Of a stretch of DNA of 64,000 nt, positions 34,801-45,334 are shown one piece after another. Under the pieces are notes generated by a model, which was given only the letters and a program-made list of their open reading frames with translations, was not told where the DNA came from and made no database searches. How positions within the stretch are numbered: position 1 is the first letter of the stretch; each line of letters begins with the position of its first letter. Origin of the DNA: Corylus avellana (lineage: Eukaryota; Streptophyta; Magnoliopsida; Fagales; Betulaceae); NCBI RefSeq assembly GCF_901000735.1, contig NC_081548.1, forward strand, positions 11,166,744 to 11,230,743. The letters run 5' to 3'. The position numbers and the translations under genes were made by a program.

Positions 34801-37297
34801 GAAGCATGAATAGAGGGTGGGAAAGGTTTGGAAAGCCCACAATAAAACAAGTGTCTTTTTGCTAAATTAATTTTGTTTCTTAGTTATCATGTTATGATCG
34901 GTGGTAGTTTTCATTTCACCCTTATACTCAATCAACCATTTCATTGCTGTAGGATTTTTTTCTTGCATCTATAAATTGTTATTCTGGTACAGGATAAGTG
35001 CAGTGTTTGGCTGTTTTATTAGATCCCTGTCCACCCATATCATGACTAAACTTAGATGACATCCTCTTTGGTAATTTTAATAGCACCATTAAGCTCTCAA
35101 ATTTATATTTTTTTTGGTTTCTTACTTTCTTCAATAGGGGTGTTGCATAAGTTTTGCAGGAAACTTTTTGATCGCCCATACGCTCTTCAGATTACAAAAT
35201 TTAAAAAGTAGTTGGCTGCTCATCTTCCCGAGCCGAGCCGAGGGAGCAGTTGTATATTTTCTAGGGTTGGCAATTTTTGACAAGATTTGCAAATCTTGCT
35301 CGAAATTAGTTGGGTAGGGTTGATGAGTTTGACTCATTTAATTAAATGAATTATATTAGAGTTGACCTATATAATCTTATATCTATGCTTGATAAGACCT
35401 GAACTTGACATTTAGAGTTGAAATGTTTTGATACGACCTATGAACTCAACATAAAATTAGTAGGTTAGGGTTGAGGGGTCTGACCCTCCTTTAATTAAAG
35501 GGTCGGTTTGACCAATTTAATTAAATAGGTTAGGTTAAGATTGACCTATATAATCTTATATCCATGCTTCGACATGACTTTAACTCGATACACAAACTGA
35601 ATTGCTACTCTTAATATTTTCAGTACACCTAGATTGTTCTATCTGTGATACGTATCAATTTGGAGAAAAAACAAAAAATCTGCTAGGCTTTTCCTTTCCC
35701 AAGTTTGAAATTCGCCTGGCATTTCTAGTTTTCTGGAGTGAACAAAGTTTTTAGGGGAAAGTCCACATACCCCCCTCAAACTACCACTCAATTGACAATG
35801 TCCTCCCAATGATGAAAATACCCTTAATAAAATAAAATAAATAAAAAATAAAACAATTTTTTTAAAAAAAATAAAAACAAAAATTCAGGGTGTGAAAATT
35901 AAAAAAAAAATAAAAAAAATCTCGTCTTTTTTCTAGTCTTAGAGGGGATATTGTCAAATGTTTGGTAGTTTAGTAAGGACATTGTCGCAATTGAAAGTTT
36001 GGGGAGACATTGTCAATTGGGTAATAGTTTGAGGGAGTATGTGGACTTTTTCCAAGTTTTTAATTTCCATTTTTTTTTTCTTTGTAGCATGTCATCAGTC
36101 ACGACATCAGCTTGTTCATCTTGTTGTCTTCGGCAATCTTGTCAAATAATTTTTTTTTTTTTTTTTTGTCGGAAAACCTCTTCAAGGCAGGGCCCTTCGA
36201 ACCCACCCTTGCAAAGTAAACCCCGTCCCATACACTACACCCTCAGAAGTTTCCCTATACGAAACTAGTTAAATTGCTAGCTTTTCACCAGGGAGTGTGG
36301 CCCCAAGAGATTGTTTGCACCCATGAGGTGTTGAACTTTGTACCTTGAAGGGAGCAAACCCTCATGACTAAAGCCTTCACCACTTGGTGTGATATAGAGT
36401 GGATATTTTGAATTGCAGAACTTGGATTTCTTTTTCTCACATTTGTAATATTTAGATGACAATTGAATGATCTATTGTGGCAATAGTCAATCCCTTGATG
36501 GCGTAGAGGTTCAATTTCATATCTTTAGTTGAGAATGCTCTAGATTCAAGCTTAGTGGGTTTCTTTTTGTCTACTTCTCCCAAGCTCGAGTTGTGAACCC
36601 CACCCACCAAAAAAAAAAAAAAAACGTATTTGTTTTAATTTTTTAAAATAGCAACTTAATAATTAATCTTGTTGTTTTGTGCCTTTCCCAATCTTTTGCA
36701 ATTCTGTTAGTGTTTTTACCAAGGATAAACAATGCACCAAAAGTTGTTAATTTTATATTTGATCAACAATGAGGGAAATTTTGGTTTTTTTTATTTTTTT
36801 TATTTTTTTTTAATGATGATACATCTGTGTAAAATCTGTGGTTATTTTCTGGAAGACCAGACACATAATTATGATTATTATATTGGGTTGGCATTTTATC
36901 TTAGCTCTTGTATTCTCAACTTTGAAACATTGACCTTGTGTTACTTTTGTGTGCGCTCCGGCTATTATGAGCAATAGTACTGGGTCTCGAGTTTAGTTAC
37001 ATTTTTGGGTTATATTAAATTGTAAAGCAATTTTATCCCTTCATTTTTGAGCTCCTAACGAAATCCCACTTCGTTTTAATTTAATATAAAATTTTAATTG
37101 AATTTTCATTTAATAATGCAAGTCATCCACGTTTGTCTTTGCAGAAACGACGGGAGGAGATGGAAAGGCTCGAAAAGGAGAGACAAGCAGAGCTAAGGAG
37201 CTACAAGGGTTTGATGGTCTCTGAAAACATGACATCCAATAAACAGATTGGAGCCACAAGCAAGTCCTTGCAGGAACTGGAAGAAGATTTTATGTGA
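25863..37297 (+). CDS. CCDC25: CCDC25 homologue (NFACT-R domain protein), six exons
   Basis: Exons are 25863-25975, 26308-26435, 26815-26918, 27060-27147, 27428-27489 and 37145-37297. They sum to 648 bases: 215 residues plus TGA. The start [20 protein letters not shown] and the motif [17 protein letters not shown] mark the NFACT-R (DUF814) domain, about residues 1-115. Residues about 125-200 are a highly charged helix ([30 protein letters not shown]). The end is LEELEEDFM-like. The length is close to animal CCDC25 (about 208). In animals this protein has been reported as a membrane sensor of extracellular DNA; its plant role is unknown, and NFACT-R suggests nucleic-acid or ribosome binding. 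Intron 2 has a GC donor. Intron 5 is 9.65 kb and full of transposons. The reading frame is intact. Confidence 0.93.
26654..26765. repeat. 60-bp tandem duplication in CCDC25 intron 2
   Basis: AAGATTAGCTAACACTA through TTCCAATTTGAGTTT occurs twice with an exact 60-base period and only two or three differences. It lies within the intron. Confidence 0.88.
27490..28860. other. First part of CCDC25 intron 5
   Basis: AT-rich intron sequence. A possible short SINE lies at 27944-28035 and nothing else is recognised. The short ORFs here have no family features. Confidence 0.5.
27944..28035 (+). mobile_element. Possible short tRNA-derived SINE
   Basis: TGGCTCAAGTGG resembles a tRNA A box, and AGGTTTAAATC 32 bases later resembles a B box. 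About 20 bases downstream is an A-rich tail with AAAG repeats. No target duplication was identified. Confidence 0.4.
31755..32274 (+). mobile_element. Complete TRIM element, duplication AGGTA
   Basis: LTR copies lie at 31755-31962 and 32063-32274, both starting TGTAACACCC and ending GTTACA. A perfect initiator tRNA-Met primer-binding site (TGGTATCAGAGC, 31965-31976) follows the first LTR. A purine tract (AAGAGGGGGAG) precedes the second. AGGTA flanks both sides (31750-31754, 32275-32279). The internal region is 100 bases and noncoding. Removing it restores the LINE reading (IRGR, stop, [11 protein letters not shown]), which confirms the boundaries. Confidence 0.97.
33032..33563. mobile_element. 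hAT-like MITE inside the LINE
   Basis: It has left end CTAGGGGTGTAAACGAGC and right end CTAGGGCTGTTAAG (minus). Near-identical flanks GTGTAAGT and GTGTAACA suggest an 8-bp duplication. The arms are rich in GAGC/CGAGCC motifs. LINE coding resumes beyond it with [16 protein letters not shown]. Confidence 0.75.
34791..35253. other. Intron 5 sequence, nothing recognised
   Basis: AT-rich intron sequence between the LINE tail and the next MITE. No ORF, RNA gene or repeat was recognised. Confidence 0.5.
35262..35613. mobile_element. hAT-like MITE, duplication ATATTTTC
   Basis: ATATTTTC at 35254-35261 recurs at 35614-35621. Ends are TAGGGTTGGCAAT and TAAGAGTAGCAAT (minus). An internal block (GACCTATATAATCTTATATC) occurs twice. 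Eight duplicated bases and a TAGGG start fit hAT. Confidence 0.85.
35754..36053. mobile_element. Foldback MITE, 9-bp duplication AAGTTTTTA
   Basis: AAGTTTTTA flanks both ends (35745-35753 and 36054-36062). Ends GGGGAAAGTCCACATAC and GGAAAAAGTCCACATAC (minus) continue as long inverted arms (CTCAAACTA, CAATTGACAATGTC). The 9-bp duplication suits a MULE-type MITE. Confidence 0.9.
36150..36400 (-). mobile_element. Au-like SINE
   Basis: Read on the minus strand it runs CACCAAGTGGTGAAGGC (A box), AAGGTACAAAGTTCAAC (B box), CTCATGGGTGCAAACAATC, GGGGCCACACTCCCTGG, then a poly(A) tail (poly-T at 36151-36168 on the plus strand). The order and core match the plant Au SINE. No target duplication was seen. 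Confidence 0.7.
36401..37144. other. Last part of CCDC25 intron 5
   Basis: A possible second poly(A) retroposon ends at an A run (36608-36624) preceded by GAACCCCACCCACC; its start is unclear. The remainder is AT-rich up to the acceptor TTTGCAG at 37138-37144. Confidence 0.4.
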
Positions 37298-38027
37298 GCT
37301 CATAATTTGTTTAAATGTTTAGTAGATGTCTAGTAGCTGCCAAAGTTAATGTGGGTTAGTCATTCAGGCGTCAACTTATTTCCCCTGTGATTGAATAACT
37401 CTGATTCCCAAGTCTGTTTTCCTGTGGATGTTAATAAGAGATAGCATCTTCAATGTTAACAGAGGTGGGGGGAAGGGGAAAGAAGGGAGAAGGCCTACGG
37501 GGGGGAGGGGGTGGGGGAATCTCCTTTTACTTTCCATATGTATAATTGGATGATGATGATGATAAACTAATTTGCATCTGCATTGGGATAATGGGTGATA
37601 AACCTGTGCTTTTGCTGTCAACGTTAAAAGCCAAAAAAAAAAAAAAGACTTGCTATATACACACATATATATATTTCTAGTTTGTTTTGAGTTTTCATTA
37701 GGTTGAGATTGTCTTATTTATGTTAAAAACTCTTGCAGACAGGCGTGTGTTTTATGAGTACTTGCTGTTGAAAATGGCTCTGAGCCTTATTTGAATCAAT
37801 GTGTGGTGATTGATCACTCATAGCCTCAGACAAAGAAAAGAATAAAGTAATGACTGATGGGAATGGCTATGCATCGATTGGCAATTGTTTACCATTTGCA
37901 ATAAAAACAAAACCAGATTCTTTTGTACAAAAAACTTCTCTTCAATAGTTTCAGAACTCCGGCTGGGAGCAGTTGCACGGGTGCTACTTACTTGCCAGCG
38001 TCATAGATTTCCGGACATTGGATGCAG
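37298..38027. other. CCDC25 3' flank
   Basis: Probable 3' untranslated region followed by intergenic sequence. A poly-purine/G-rich run lies at 37461-37516. No gene is seen. Confidence 0.45.
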
Positions 38028-38041
38028 AAGATCTCTCCATT

Positions 38042-38979
38042 TGTTTTTTTTTTTTTAACCTATTCAATATGGGGAACAGAAACAGGAACGGGAAAGGAGA
38101 AAGCAAAATAGAAATATGTATAAAAAGGTACAACCCTAAAGCGTCTAGAAAATGGTACAGAAAACTAGTAATAAAATAACCAGCGAAAACAGGTTACAAA
38201 CAAATGACAAGAGCAGCTGTAAAGGATTGCTAGCAAAAGAAAAGCAGATGACAAAAGGCCGCATAGTCCGACACAAACCATCGTAAGAAGCACAACAAAC
38301 GAACTAGCATCGAAGGAGACTGGATTGGAGCCAAAAGAAAAAAGTCCCAATCTTACAAAACAACAACACGAGCAGAAGACTAGAACAAAAGCCCAAACAA
38401 GACGACGACAGAGATTCATAAAAAAAAAGAAAAGAAAAAAGTCTCAAAACATAGTAGTGCCAACGGTGGGTGAGACAGTGGGATGGAAAGAGGCAACTTG
38501 GGTGCATGAGATCTAAGCGTGGGTGCATAGACGTCAGACGGAGGAGCAACGACCAGCGGCGAGAAGCTGGAAGGCCGAAGAAGAAGGTGGACGAGCGCAT
38601 TGAGGACCAAGACTGACAAAGAAAAGTAGATCGAGCTTTGAAAAATTCGATCTAAGAACCAAGCTAGTTCCAATGAGGAACACGGTGGAGGAGGCAAGCA
38701 GCGAGGTGGCAAAGGCAGCTGGTGTTGTGGAGGAGGCAAGATGCTGTGACAGAGGGTGGATGATCAACCAAGAGGAAAAAAAAAAAGGCACACAAATGGA
38801 GCAAAAGGGAGGAAGAAAGGGGAAAGAGGAATGAGGGAAGAGATCCCTCCTCCCCAATAGCAGCCACAAATGGCAGCAGAGAGACCTCACAAGGTAGGCG
38901 GAAAAAAACTCAAACCCTAAGGTTGAGAGCTTCACTCTCTAAAAGAAAAAAAGAGAATTGATTAAGCCTATGTATGCGC
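38042..38979 (-). mobile_element. Non-autonomous poly(A) retroposon, copy 1
   Basis: AAGATCTCTCCATT at 38028-38041 recurs at 38980-38993, a 14-bp duplication. The plus strand begins with a poly-T run (poly-A on the minus strand), so it is a reverse-transcribed insertion oriented minus. Its middle is GC-richer and shares the order of blocks with 42088-43039 (CATGAGATC, GACGTC/GATGTCGG, GGAGGAGCA). Open stretches are low-complexity Ser/Leu/Phe runs without domains. It may be a deleted LINE, since only the 5' region and tail look present. Confidence 0.82.
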
Positions 38980-39260
38980 AAGATCTCTCCATTAAAAAGC
39001 ATTGATGATTGATGTTGGTTTCCTCGAGTTTCAATTCTCTACACTTTTAACTATACATCCCAGGGTGCATCACCAGTCACAAGAGAGCAGGGGGCTTATT
39101 TTGTGTTTGATTATTTATGTCATTTTTATCGTAATACTTGCAATAAATTAAAGAAACTCATACCTTTTGTTTTTTAAGAAAGTAATTAAAAAAAGGTAAA
39201 TCGAAGCACATGATATTTTAATCCAGCCATATTCACTAGAAAACTTCTCACAATGAATAT

Positions 39261-40437
39261 TGTTAAGAGTAGTTTTTGAATGTGATGAGCAACGAATCAA
39301 TTTGCACATGCAAGAAAGGGAAATTATAAGCAAGAGAGCTTGTTGGTATGTTTCGGCAGGGGATAGGTGTGATGATTAAATCAGAATAATATTCGAGAAA
39401 GCAAATAGAATGTAATTGGTTACCAAAAAAGTTTTTGTTACCTGGTTGAAGCTTTTCTTTTATAGTGTTTTTATGTTACTATTGAGACTTCCGTTTTGGC
39501 CTCAATGATTTGTAAGAGGCATAAACCTCATATGCGGATGCTGCATAAAATGTGGGTTTTGCAACACCCAATAGCATAAAGCCACATCATATAAAGCCAA
39601 AAAAAATGCACAAAAAAACTTTACAACCTAATACACTTGATTTTCACTTCTTTCGTCTTCTCTCTTCTTCTCTTCTTCACCGAAAATTTGCAACAGTCTG
39701 CCAGCTTCTTCTTCATTATTTCTCTTCTTCTCTTCTTCTCTGGGTCACACTCTTCTCTGGGCCGTGGATCTCTCTTTGGCGCCATGAGTCACATTTTCTG
39801 ACTCTAGAGAGTAATTTTTTCCGGCTTTATGGTGATAAAATTCCTAAAGGATTAATTATCCACATCTAGATTTTAGTTTTGAATCCAAAAACGAATTTTG
39901 ATGCATTAGAAACGGGTTTTAATGTATTAGAATTGGATTTTTAGGCATTAGAATCGAGTCACGACCGATGAAACCAGCCGGTGGGTCTCGCCATTAGACC
40001 CATGCGCCAGACCCGTGGGTCTGGCCGGCTGGTCTCGCTGGATTTGGCTGCCGTGGGTCTCGTGTCTCGCCGGATTTAGCTGGTCTTGCCGGATTTGTTT
40101 GGTTCCTATTTTGATTGGGTGTTGTGTTTTCATTTTAATTTGTTGTATTTTTTCTTAAAATGATGATGTGTTTCATGCTTATTGGAAGCTACAAAATGGC
40201 TTGTTTATGCACCATCTGCCTAGTAGGGGCTCTCTTTTTGGAGTGAGGCTTAACTATTGGGATTTTAATTTTTATTATTTCCTAAAATCTGATTTGCTAC
40301 TATTGGAGATAATCCCCTGCTTTGCTTGGCACCGTGAAACCAGGTTGGTGTATCCTTTTTCGGCTTAAATAGGCCCAATGATCTTTGGTTTATTTTGCGA
40401 CGTAGGTTGGCTTTCTATGTCGGCCCAATTGTCAACA
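39261..40437 (-). repeat. 3' LTR of the noncoding LTR element
   Basis: It starts TGTTAAGAG and ends GTCAACA. About 700 bases between roughly 39510 and 40215 have no counterpart in the other LTR. This segment has loosely inverted ends (GGATGCTGCATAAA and GGCAGATGGTGCATAAA), so it is probably a DNA transposon. Confidence 0.8.
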
Positions 40438-40924
40438 GTTATCTCCAATTCTCTTATACGGCATGGCTTGGATAATAGAAATTTTTATGAGTCGTGGCCC
40501 TGGTGGGATTGGAGTCGACTCTTAGGTTTTCTGTTGTTATTCTTTTAAGGGTTAAATACTTTTTTTGTCTCTTAGGTTTTAACACTGTTTTTTTTTTTTT
40601 TAGGGTTTCATTTTTATTATATGAGGTACCATGTAGTTTTCATAAAGATCAAGATGGTACTTCCATTAAAATTCTGTTCAAAACTTAACGGAATGTCACA
40701 TCAGCACCAATCAAATGTTGTCACGTGTCATATAATTAATTTTAAAAAAAAAATATTAAAAAATTTATTTTTTTTCAAAAAAAAAAAAAAAATTGACAGC
40801 AAAAATACTAATCCATATCTAATCAGAGTGCAACAAGAGCTCTTGCCCAAAAGCTCTTTTTGACTTAAAGGTTCTATTTTTCAAACTCAATCCCAAATAG
40901 GCTCTTAGTACATTCTTAGTTGAT

Positions 40925-41116
40925 TATTTGTTTATTTTTTTGTCGTTTATGTTTTCTTTTATTCAAAATCAAAAATCTTTTGGAACTAGGTTAGGATTAA
41001 ATTAGTTTTAGATATAAATTGTTTGTCAAAAACACAATTCCCTATTGATTCAACCTCGCACTTGCAAAAGTTATATTGCAAATGATTCGTGCACTTGCGA
41101 GTACTTTTAAAGCTCA
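40925..41116 (+). repeat. Fragment of an Athila/Tat-type LTR
   Basis: CAACCTCGCACTTGCAA, then ATTCGTGCACTTGCGAG, and the end CTCACAACA match the 3' end of the Athila LTR read in its coding sense. The fragment is therefore on the plus strand. Its beginning is not recognisable. Confidence 0.65.
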
Positions 41117-41129
41117 CAACACATACTGT

Positions 41130-42075
41130 TGAACTATCACTGTTTTTTCATGATTATAAGCATATATTATATTTATATTGCATCCATGGATTACTGGCAT
41201 ACTCAAATTGTTGCATACTTTATCAAACAGAGTTCATCACTAATGGCATGGGTATTGTGTGCATTACCTCTCACTAAGTCTTTGGACTTGCACTTTTTTA
41301 TTTTCCCTCCCATTATGTATAAATTGTATGGTTTAGCTAGCGTAAAGGAGGAAACCTTCAGACCGGATCTTGGTGATTGCGCAAGACCTGATTCAGATCA
41401 TTTTTTAGGACATGGACTCTATTTGGCTGAAGTCCATGTAGGAAGATGGAGGAACTATCCAGGCTGAGATGATAGAGATAGTAATCATGCTTGCATTACT
41501 TAAGTTTCTGCATTAATCTTGTTATCTTATTTTCAGACAATGATTTGGAGATATAATATGTTATTTTGATGATCGGTCTTTGACCATACATTTGATGACC
41601 TATTTATAATAGAATGTTTTTATCTTTATTCTGGTGGTTATGCTTATGGTATTTAGTTATTGCTTTCTATTCCTGTAGTTTAAAAGTCATTCGATGTATT
41701 CTCACGCTTAGGAAAGATAATGATCCATGAGTCTTGTCTGGTGAGGGATGTAGGCTGGGAGACGAACCATTGAGTCAATTACCAATTAATTAATTTTCAT
41801 TGGGCGTTACAATTATACATGTTAACCCTATGGTCAAAGAAGCTTACTTTTATAATTGACATTTGATCCATGGTTTTATAGTTTATCGACGCACCATGTA
41901 CGAATGAGGGTCACAACTATGGCATCATTACTGATGTGGATCACCCGGGGTTTAAATCCAATTGGGCTACTAACGATGACAATATGTGTGCTTCACATGG
42001 GCACCGATATTATATTACAGATCCTTCGGGATGGCGCTAATCTTGCTGAAAATGGGTTAATATCATGATTAGACA
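41130..42075. other. Interior of the noncoding LTR element
   Basis: 41250-41460 (CTCACTAAGTCTTTGGACTT, then GGAGGAAAC) resembles 43235-43390 (CTCACTAAGTCATGGACTT, then GAGGAGGAC). These are two diverged pieces of a third, unidentified LTR. Nothing else is recognised. Confidence 0.45.
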
Positions 42076-42087
42076 ATATGAATGTTT

Positions 42088-43039
42088 TTTTTTCCTAAGC
42101 AAATAAGAAAATGCTTACGTGATTAAAACATTGAAAATGGTGCGGGCTTTCCAACAACAAACCCAAAATGAAAGTTACAGTGCAAGAAATACAAGTGAAA
42201 AGTAGGAGATGAGTTATAAAATGACTTGGTCTTCTTAATAAGGGCCGAAAAAAAAACGGTTTAAGCACCAAGACGGAATAAACAAGTAGGTGGTTTAACC
42301 CTACCCAAACACCCACAAGGTAAAGCCAACCACCAAGAGGAGGCTGTAGAAGAAAAGACACTATAAAGACATCAGGATCCGAAAAGGAAAGAACACTCCA
42401 GATTTCGGTATAGGAAACCAAGTGATAAAAAGGCACAAAGCAATAAAAGTAGCAAAAAAAAAAAAAACAAAACAAAAAACAAAAAAAAAAACAAAAATCA
42501 ACAACTTTGGCGGAGGGCATGGCATAGGAGGTCAGTGTGAAGGGGCTGACCTACATGTGAGGTTCACACGCAAGAGCATGAGATCCACACTCCGACACGT
42601 GGATGTCGGGGGGAGGAGCAGCCTGTGTCTACAGGAGGATGGAGAGCCGATGGAAGCGGTGGAGTGGCGCGTTGGAGGTTGGATCCATCTAAGGAGAGTA
42701 GATTGGGATTTTAAAAAAAAAAATCCAATATGAAAACCTTGACAAATCCGGCTACCGACGCGGAGGAGGAGGCGGAGAGTGAGATGGAGAAGAAGACCAG
42801 CACAGAGGAGGAGCCACAATGCTGAAGTTGAAATTTTGGGCAAGATAAGTCGCACAAGATGACACATAAACCTCATAAGAGGCAACAACAAAAGGTAAAA
42901 GATTCATAAAGAGAAAATGAGGAGAGAGGAGGGAAGAGATTAAATATCTTCCCTTCTCCCAGGCAGCAAGTAGTGACGGCTAGGGTTGTTTAGAGAAGGG
43001 GTAGAAAGAAAAAAAACACTTGGTCTACTTGGTCTTACC
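42088..43039 (-). mobile_element. Non-autonomous poly(A) retroposon, copy 2
   Basis: ATATGAATGTTT (42076-42087) and ATATGGATGTTT (43040-43051) flank it with one mismatch. It starts with poly-T on the plus strand, so it is oriented minus like copy 1, and is of similar length (952 against 938). It contains long A runs, a GC-richer middle with GGATGTCGGGGGGAGGAGCA and an end AGGGTTGTTTAGAGAAG. Confidence 0.75.
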
Positions 43040-43841
43040 ATATGGATGTTTAACATGCTTACTTAATATATCATGTGCTACATCTGTAATGCTTTAACAT
43101 GACAACTTTTTTTTTTTTTTTTTTTTTTTATTTAGCAGAGAACTTCATTTGTATTATTGCTTGTGATTTACAAACTTCTGCTAAATAATTGATTTTACTA
43201 TATGATAACATATACACCATATGTATATATTACTCACTAAGTCATGGACTTATGTTTGTATATTTTCCACTTATAAAACATGTGTTGTTTTATATTTGGA
43301 CTACTTTTAAAAGTCGGATTCGAGGAGGACCTCGCGGCAGTTGCAGTCATTTGGTGTTCTGATGGGGATCTGGTTTATGCCTGAGGACTCATTGTAAGAT
43401 TTCAAAGACCGTTCATACTAATTAGTACTTTTTGGCGATGTTGCAGATTTAGAGTTTTGAGACATATTTGTGTAATAAGGTTTAGTTTGAATATTTTATA
43501 ATGATGATATGTATAATATAATTTCAATTAATTTAATGATTCTTAGTAAATGTTCTGGTTGTAATGATTAATATTGATAGAATAATAGAAAAATTATATG
43601 TTTTCACTGTTTAGAGATCCATTGGTTTTATTCTTTGTGAGAATTAAACGGGGAAGCATATTGAGTAGTTAATTACTAGTTAATTAATTTCTCAGAGTGT
43701 TATACGAGGCTCCTTCGCTAGGGGCCCCTCCACCTTATTGTACAGTCTCTCTTCTATTGTTTTTGAGTACTCCTTGATCGAGTATTCACCATATTGGCTT
43801 TTGTCTGGAAATAAAGTCGGTTCCTATAAATGGAGCCAAAC

Positions 43842-44096
43842 TGTGAAGAGTAGGTTTCAAATGTGATGAGCACCGAATTACAAGAAAGTGAAATCATAAT
43901 CACGAGAGCTTACCGATATGTGCCGCCGATGGATAGTTCCGAAGTGTAAGTTAGAATAGTATTGAGAAACGCAAATAGAATGTAATTGGTTTTGAGTTTG
44001 AGTTGAGGGCCAAAAAAGTCCATGTTACCTAGGGGTGTAAACCGGCTACCAACCGGTGATCTAAAACCAGCCAACTACTTCTAAAAGAAGTTGGAA

Positions 44097-44144
<48 letters not shown>

Positions 44145-44977
44145 AATAAAATGACGTCGTTTTACTCTAGGGTTTAAGTTTTACACTTTTAGTCAACCAC
44201 AACAAAGTCTAGCTTATTGGGCAAAAAAAAACCATAATTTTTTTTTAAAAGGCCTAAAATGTCTAAATTAAGTTCAAAAGGTAGACCAAATACCCAAAAT
44301 AGGCACAATCTTTTAAAGACTTGATTAGTAGTGCGGATAACCGGTTACCATCCAGTAACTTGCGGTTATTACATAACCGGTAACAGCCTAAGTGGTTACT
44401 GGAGCCGGTTATATATTTTGGGCAACTGGCTACCCCGCTTGTAGATTGCGATTTTAGCCAATAACCATGAATCACAACAGAGTTTTTACCTCTAATGTTC
44501 CCTAGTTAAAACTTTTCATTTATAGTGTTTTCATGTTATCATTGAATTCGTCCTCAATGATTAGTGGGAATGAGGCTTAATTATTGAAATTTAATTAATT
44601 CCCCAAAATCTGGGATATTGGCGATAGGAAAATGATAATGACACAACTTAAACCCAACTTTGGCCCAACTTTTTTCTTAAGTTTCTTTTTAAAAAAACTG
44701 TCTATGTAGGAGAGAGAGAGAGCCTTAAACTAGAGAGAAAAAGAAAAATTTAATTTAAAAGTTAAGTCAAAATTGGGTTTAAGTTGTGGTTATATCACGA
44801 CTTAAACCCAAGATCATGTGCAATGCGCTATTGGAGATGATCTCAGATCTCCTGCTTTGCTTGGATCTGTGAAACCGGGTTGGTGTATCCTTTTCTAAGT
44901 TTAACTAGGCCCAATGATCTTCCGTTAATTTTGCGACATGGGCTATCTTTCTCTCTATGTCGGCCCAATTTCTAACA
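43842..44977 (-). repeat. 5' LTR of the noncoding LTR element
   Basis: It starts TGTGAAGAG and ends TCTAACA. It contains two MITEs absent from the other LTR: 44030-44494, and a foldback at about 44640-44815 whose arms read ACAACTTAAACCCAA in both directions. Confidence 0.82.
44030..44494. mobile_element. hAT-like MITE, 8-bp duplication
   Basis: ATGTTACC (44022-44029) and ATGTTCCC (44495-44502) flank it. Ends are TAGGGGTGTAAACCGG and TAGAGGTAAAAACTC (minus). It carries ACCGGTTA motifs and a TA microsatellite (about 44107-44138). Its absence from the other LTR shows it is an insertion. Confidence 0.78.
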
Positions 44978-45275
44978 AATATAATATTAATAAAAGACAG
45001 ATGCTAAGATGCCTATAAATTCCAAGTTGCTTCAGAAACATACAAGTAATTGCATTCCAAGTGGACCTTTATTCCTTCCCCAAGGCGGTTTCCCTGCTTT
45101 CAAAGAACAAAAAACATAAAAAAAAAAAACGAAGAAGGTTGGCCCAGTTCTGTTCCAATACAGTAGGACCTCAACTGTAGTGGAACATAACCCAATCATA
45201 CTACTTCAAAGAATCAAACACGCATAGTACTTAAAGAACTAGCAAAGCCCAGTTTAGCCTCCAAAACCCTAACAC

Positions 45276-45280
<5 letters not shown>

Positions 45281-45310
<30 letters not shown>
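45281..45310 (+). promoter_or_regulatory. TC microsatellite in the LA1 leader
   Basis: Fifteen TC units end 24 bases before the ATG of the La gene. This is a common plant leader feature with a possible effect on transcription. No TATA box was seen in 45000-45280. Confidence 0.45.
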
Positions 45311-45314
<4 letters not shown>

Positions 45315-45334
45315 CTAACCGTGACCGTACAACA

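Larger units (their letters stand above)
39261..44977 (-). mobile_element. LTR retrotransposon without detectable coding capacity, duplication AATAT
   Basis: LTRs at 39261-40437 and 43842-44977 share GATGAGCA, AAATAGAATGTAATTGGTT, GGTTGGTGTATCC, AGGCCCAATGATCTT and TATGTCGGCCCAATT. AATAT at 39256-39260 recurs at 44978-44982. Beside the right LTR the minus strand reads TTTGGCTCCATTTATAGGAA, a decayed form of the Tat primer site at 22488, so the element runs on the minus strand. Both LTRs contain later insertions. The 3.4-kb interior holds fragments of other LTRs and a retroposon but no gag or pol. Confidence 0.87.

Noticed and set aside
37295..37300. GTGAGC as a donor of another CCDC25 intron
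   Set aside because: The frame ends with DFM and TGA exactly there, as in the usual C-terminus of the family, and no plausible further exon was found downstream.
38304..38935. Long minus-strand ORFs rich in Ser, Leu, Phe and Pro
   Set aside because: They lie inside a poly(A) retroposon, have no domains, and several frames are open at once because the sequence lacks stops by composition.
42095..42520. 141-codon minus-strand ORF
   Set aside because: Low-complexity Phe/Cys runs come from poly(A) tracts of the second retroposon; no family features.
44101..44140. TA-rich block as a regulatory element
   Set aside because: It is a simple TA microsatellite inside a MITE.
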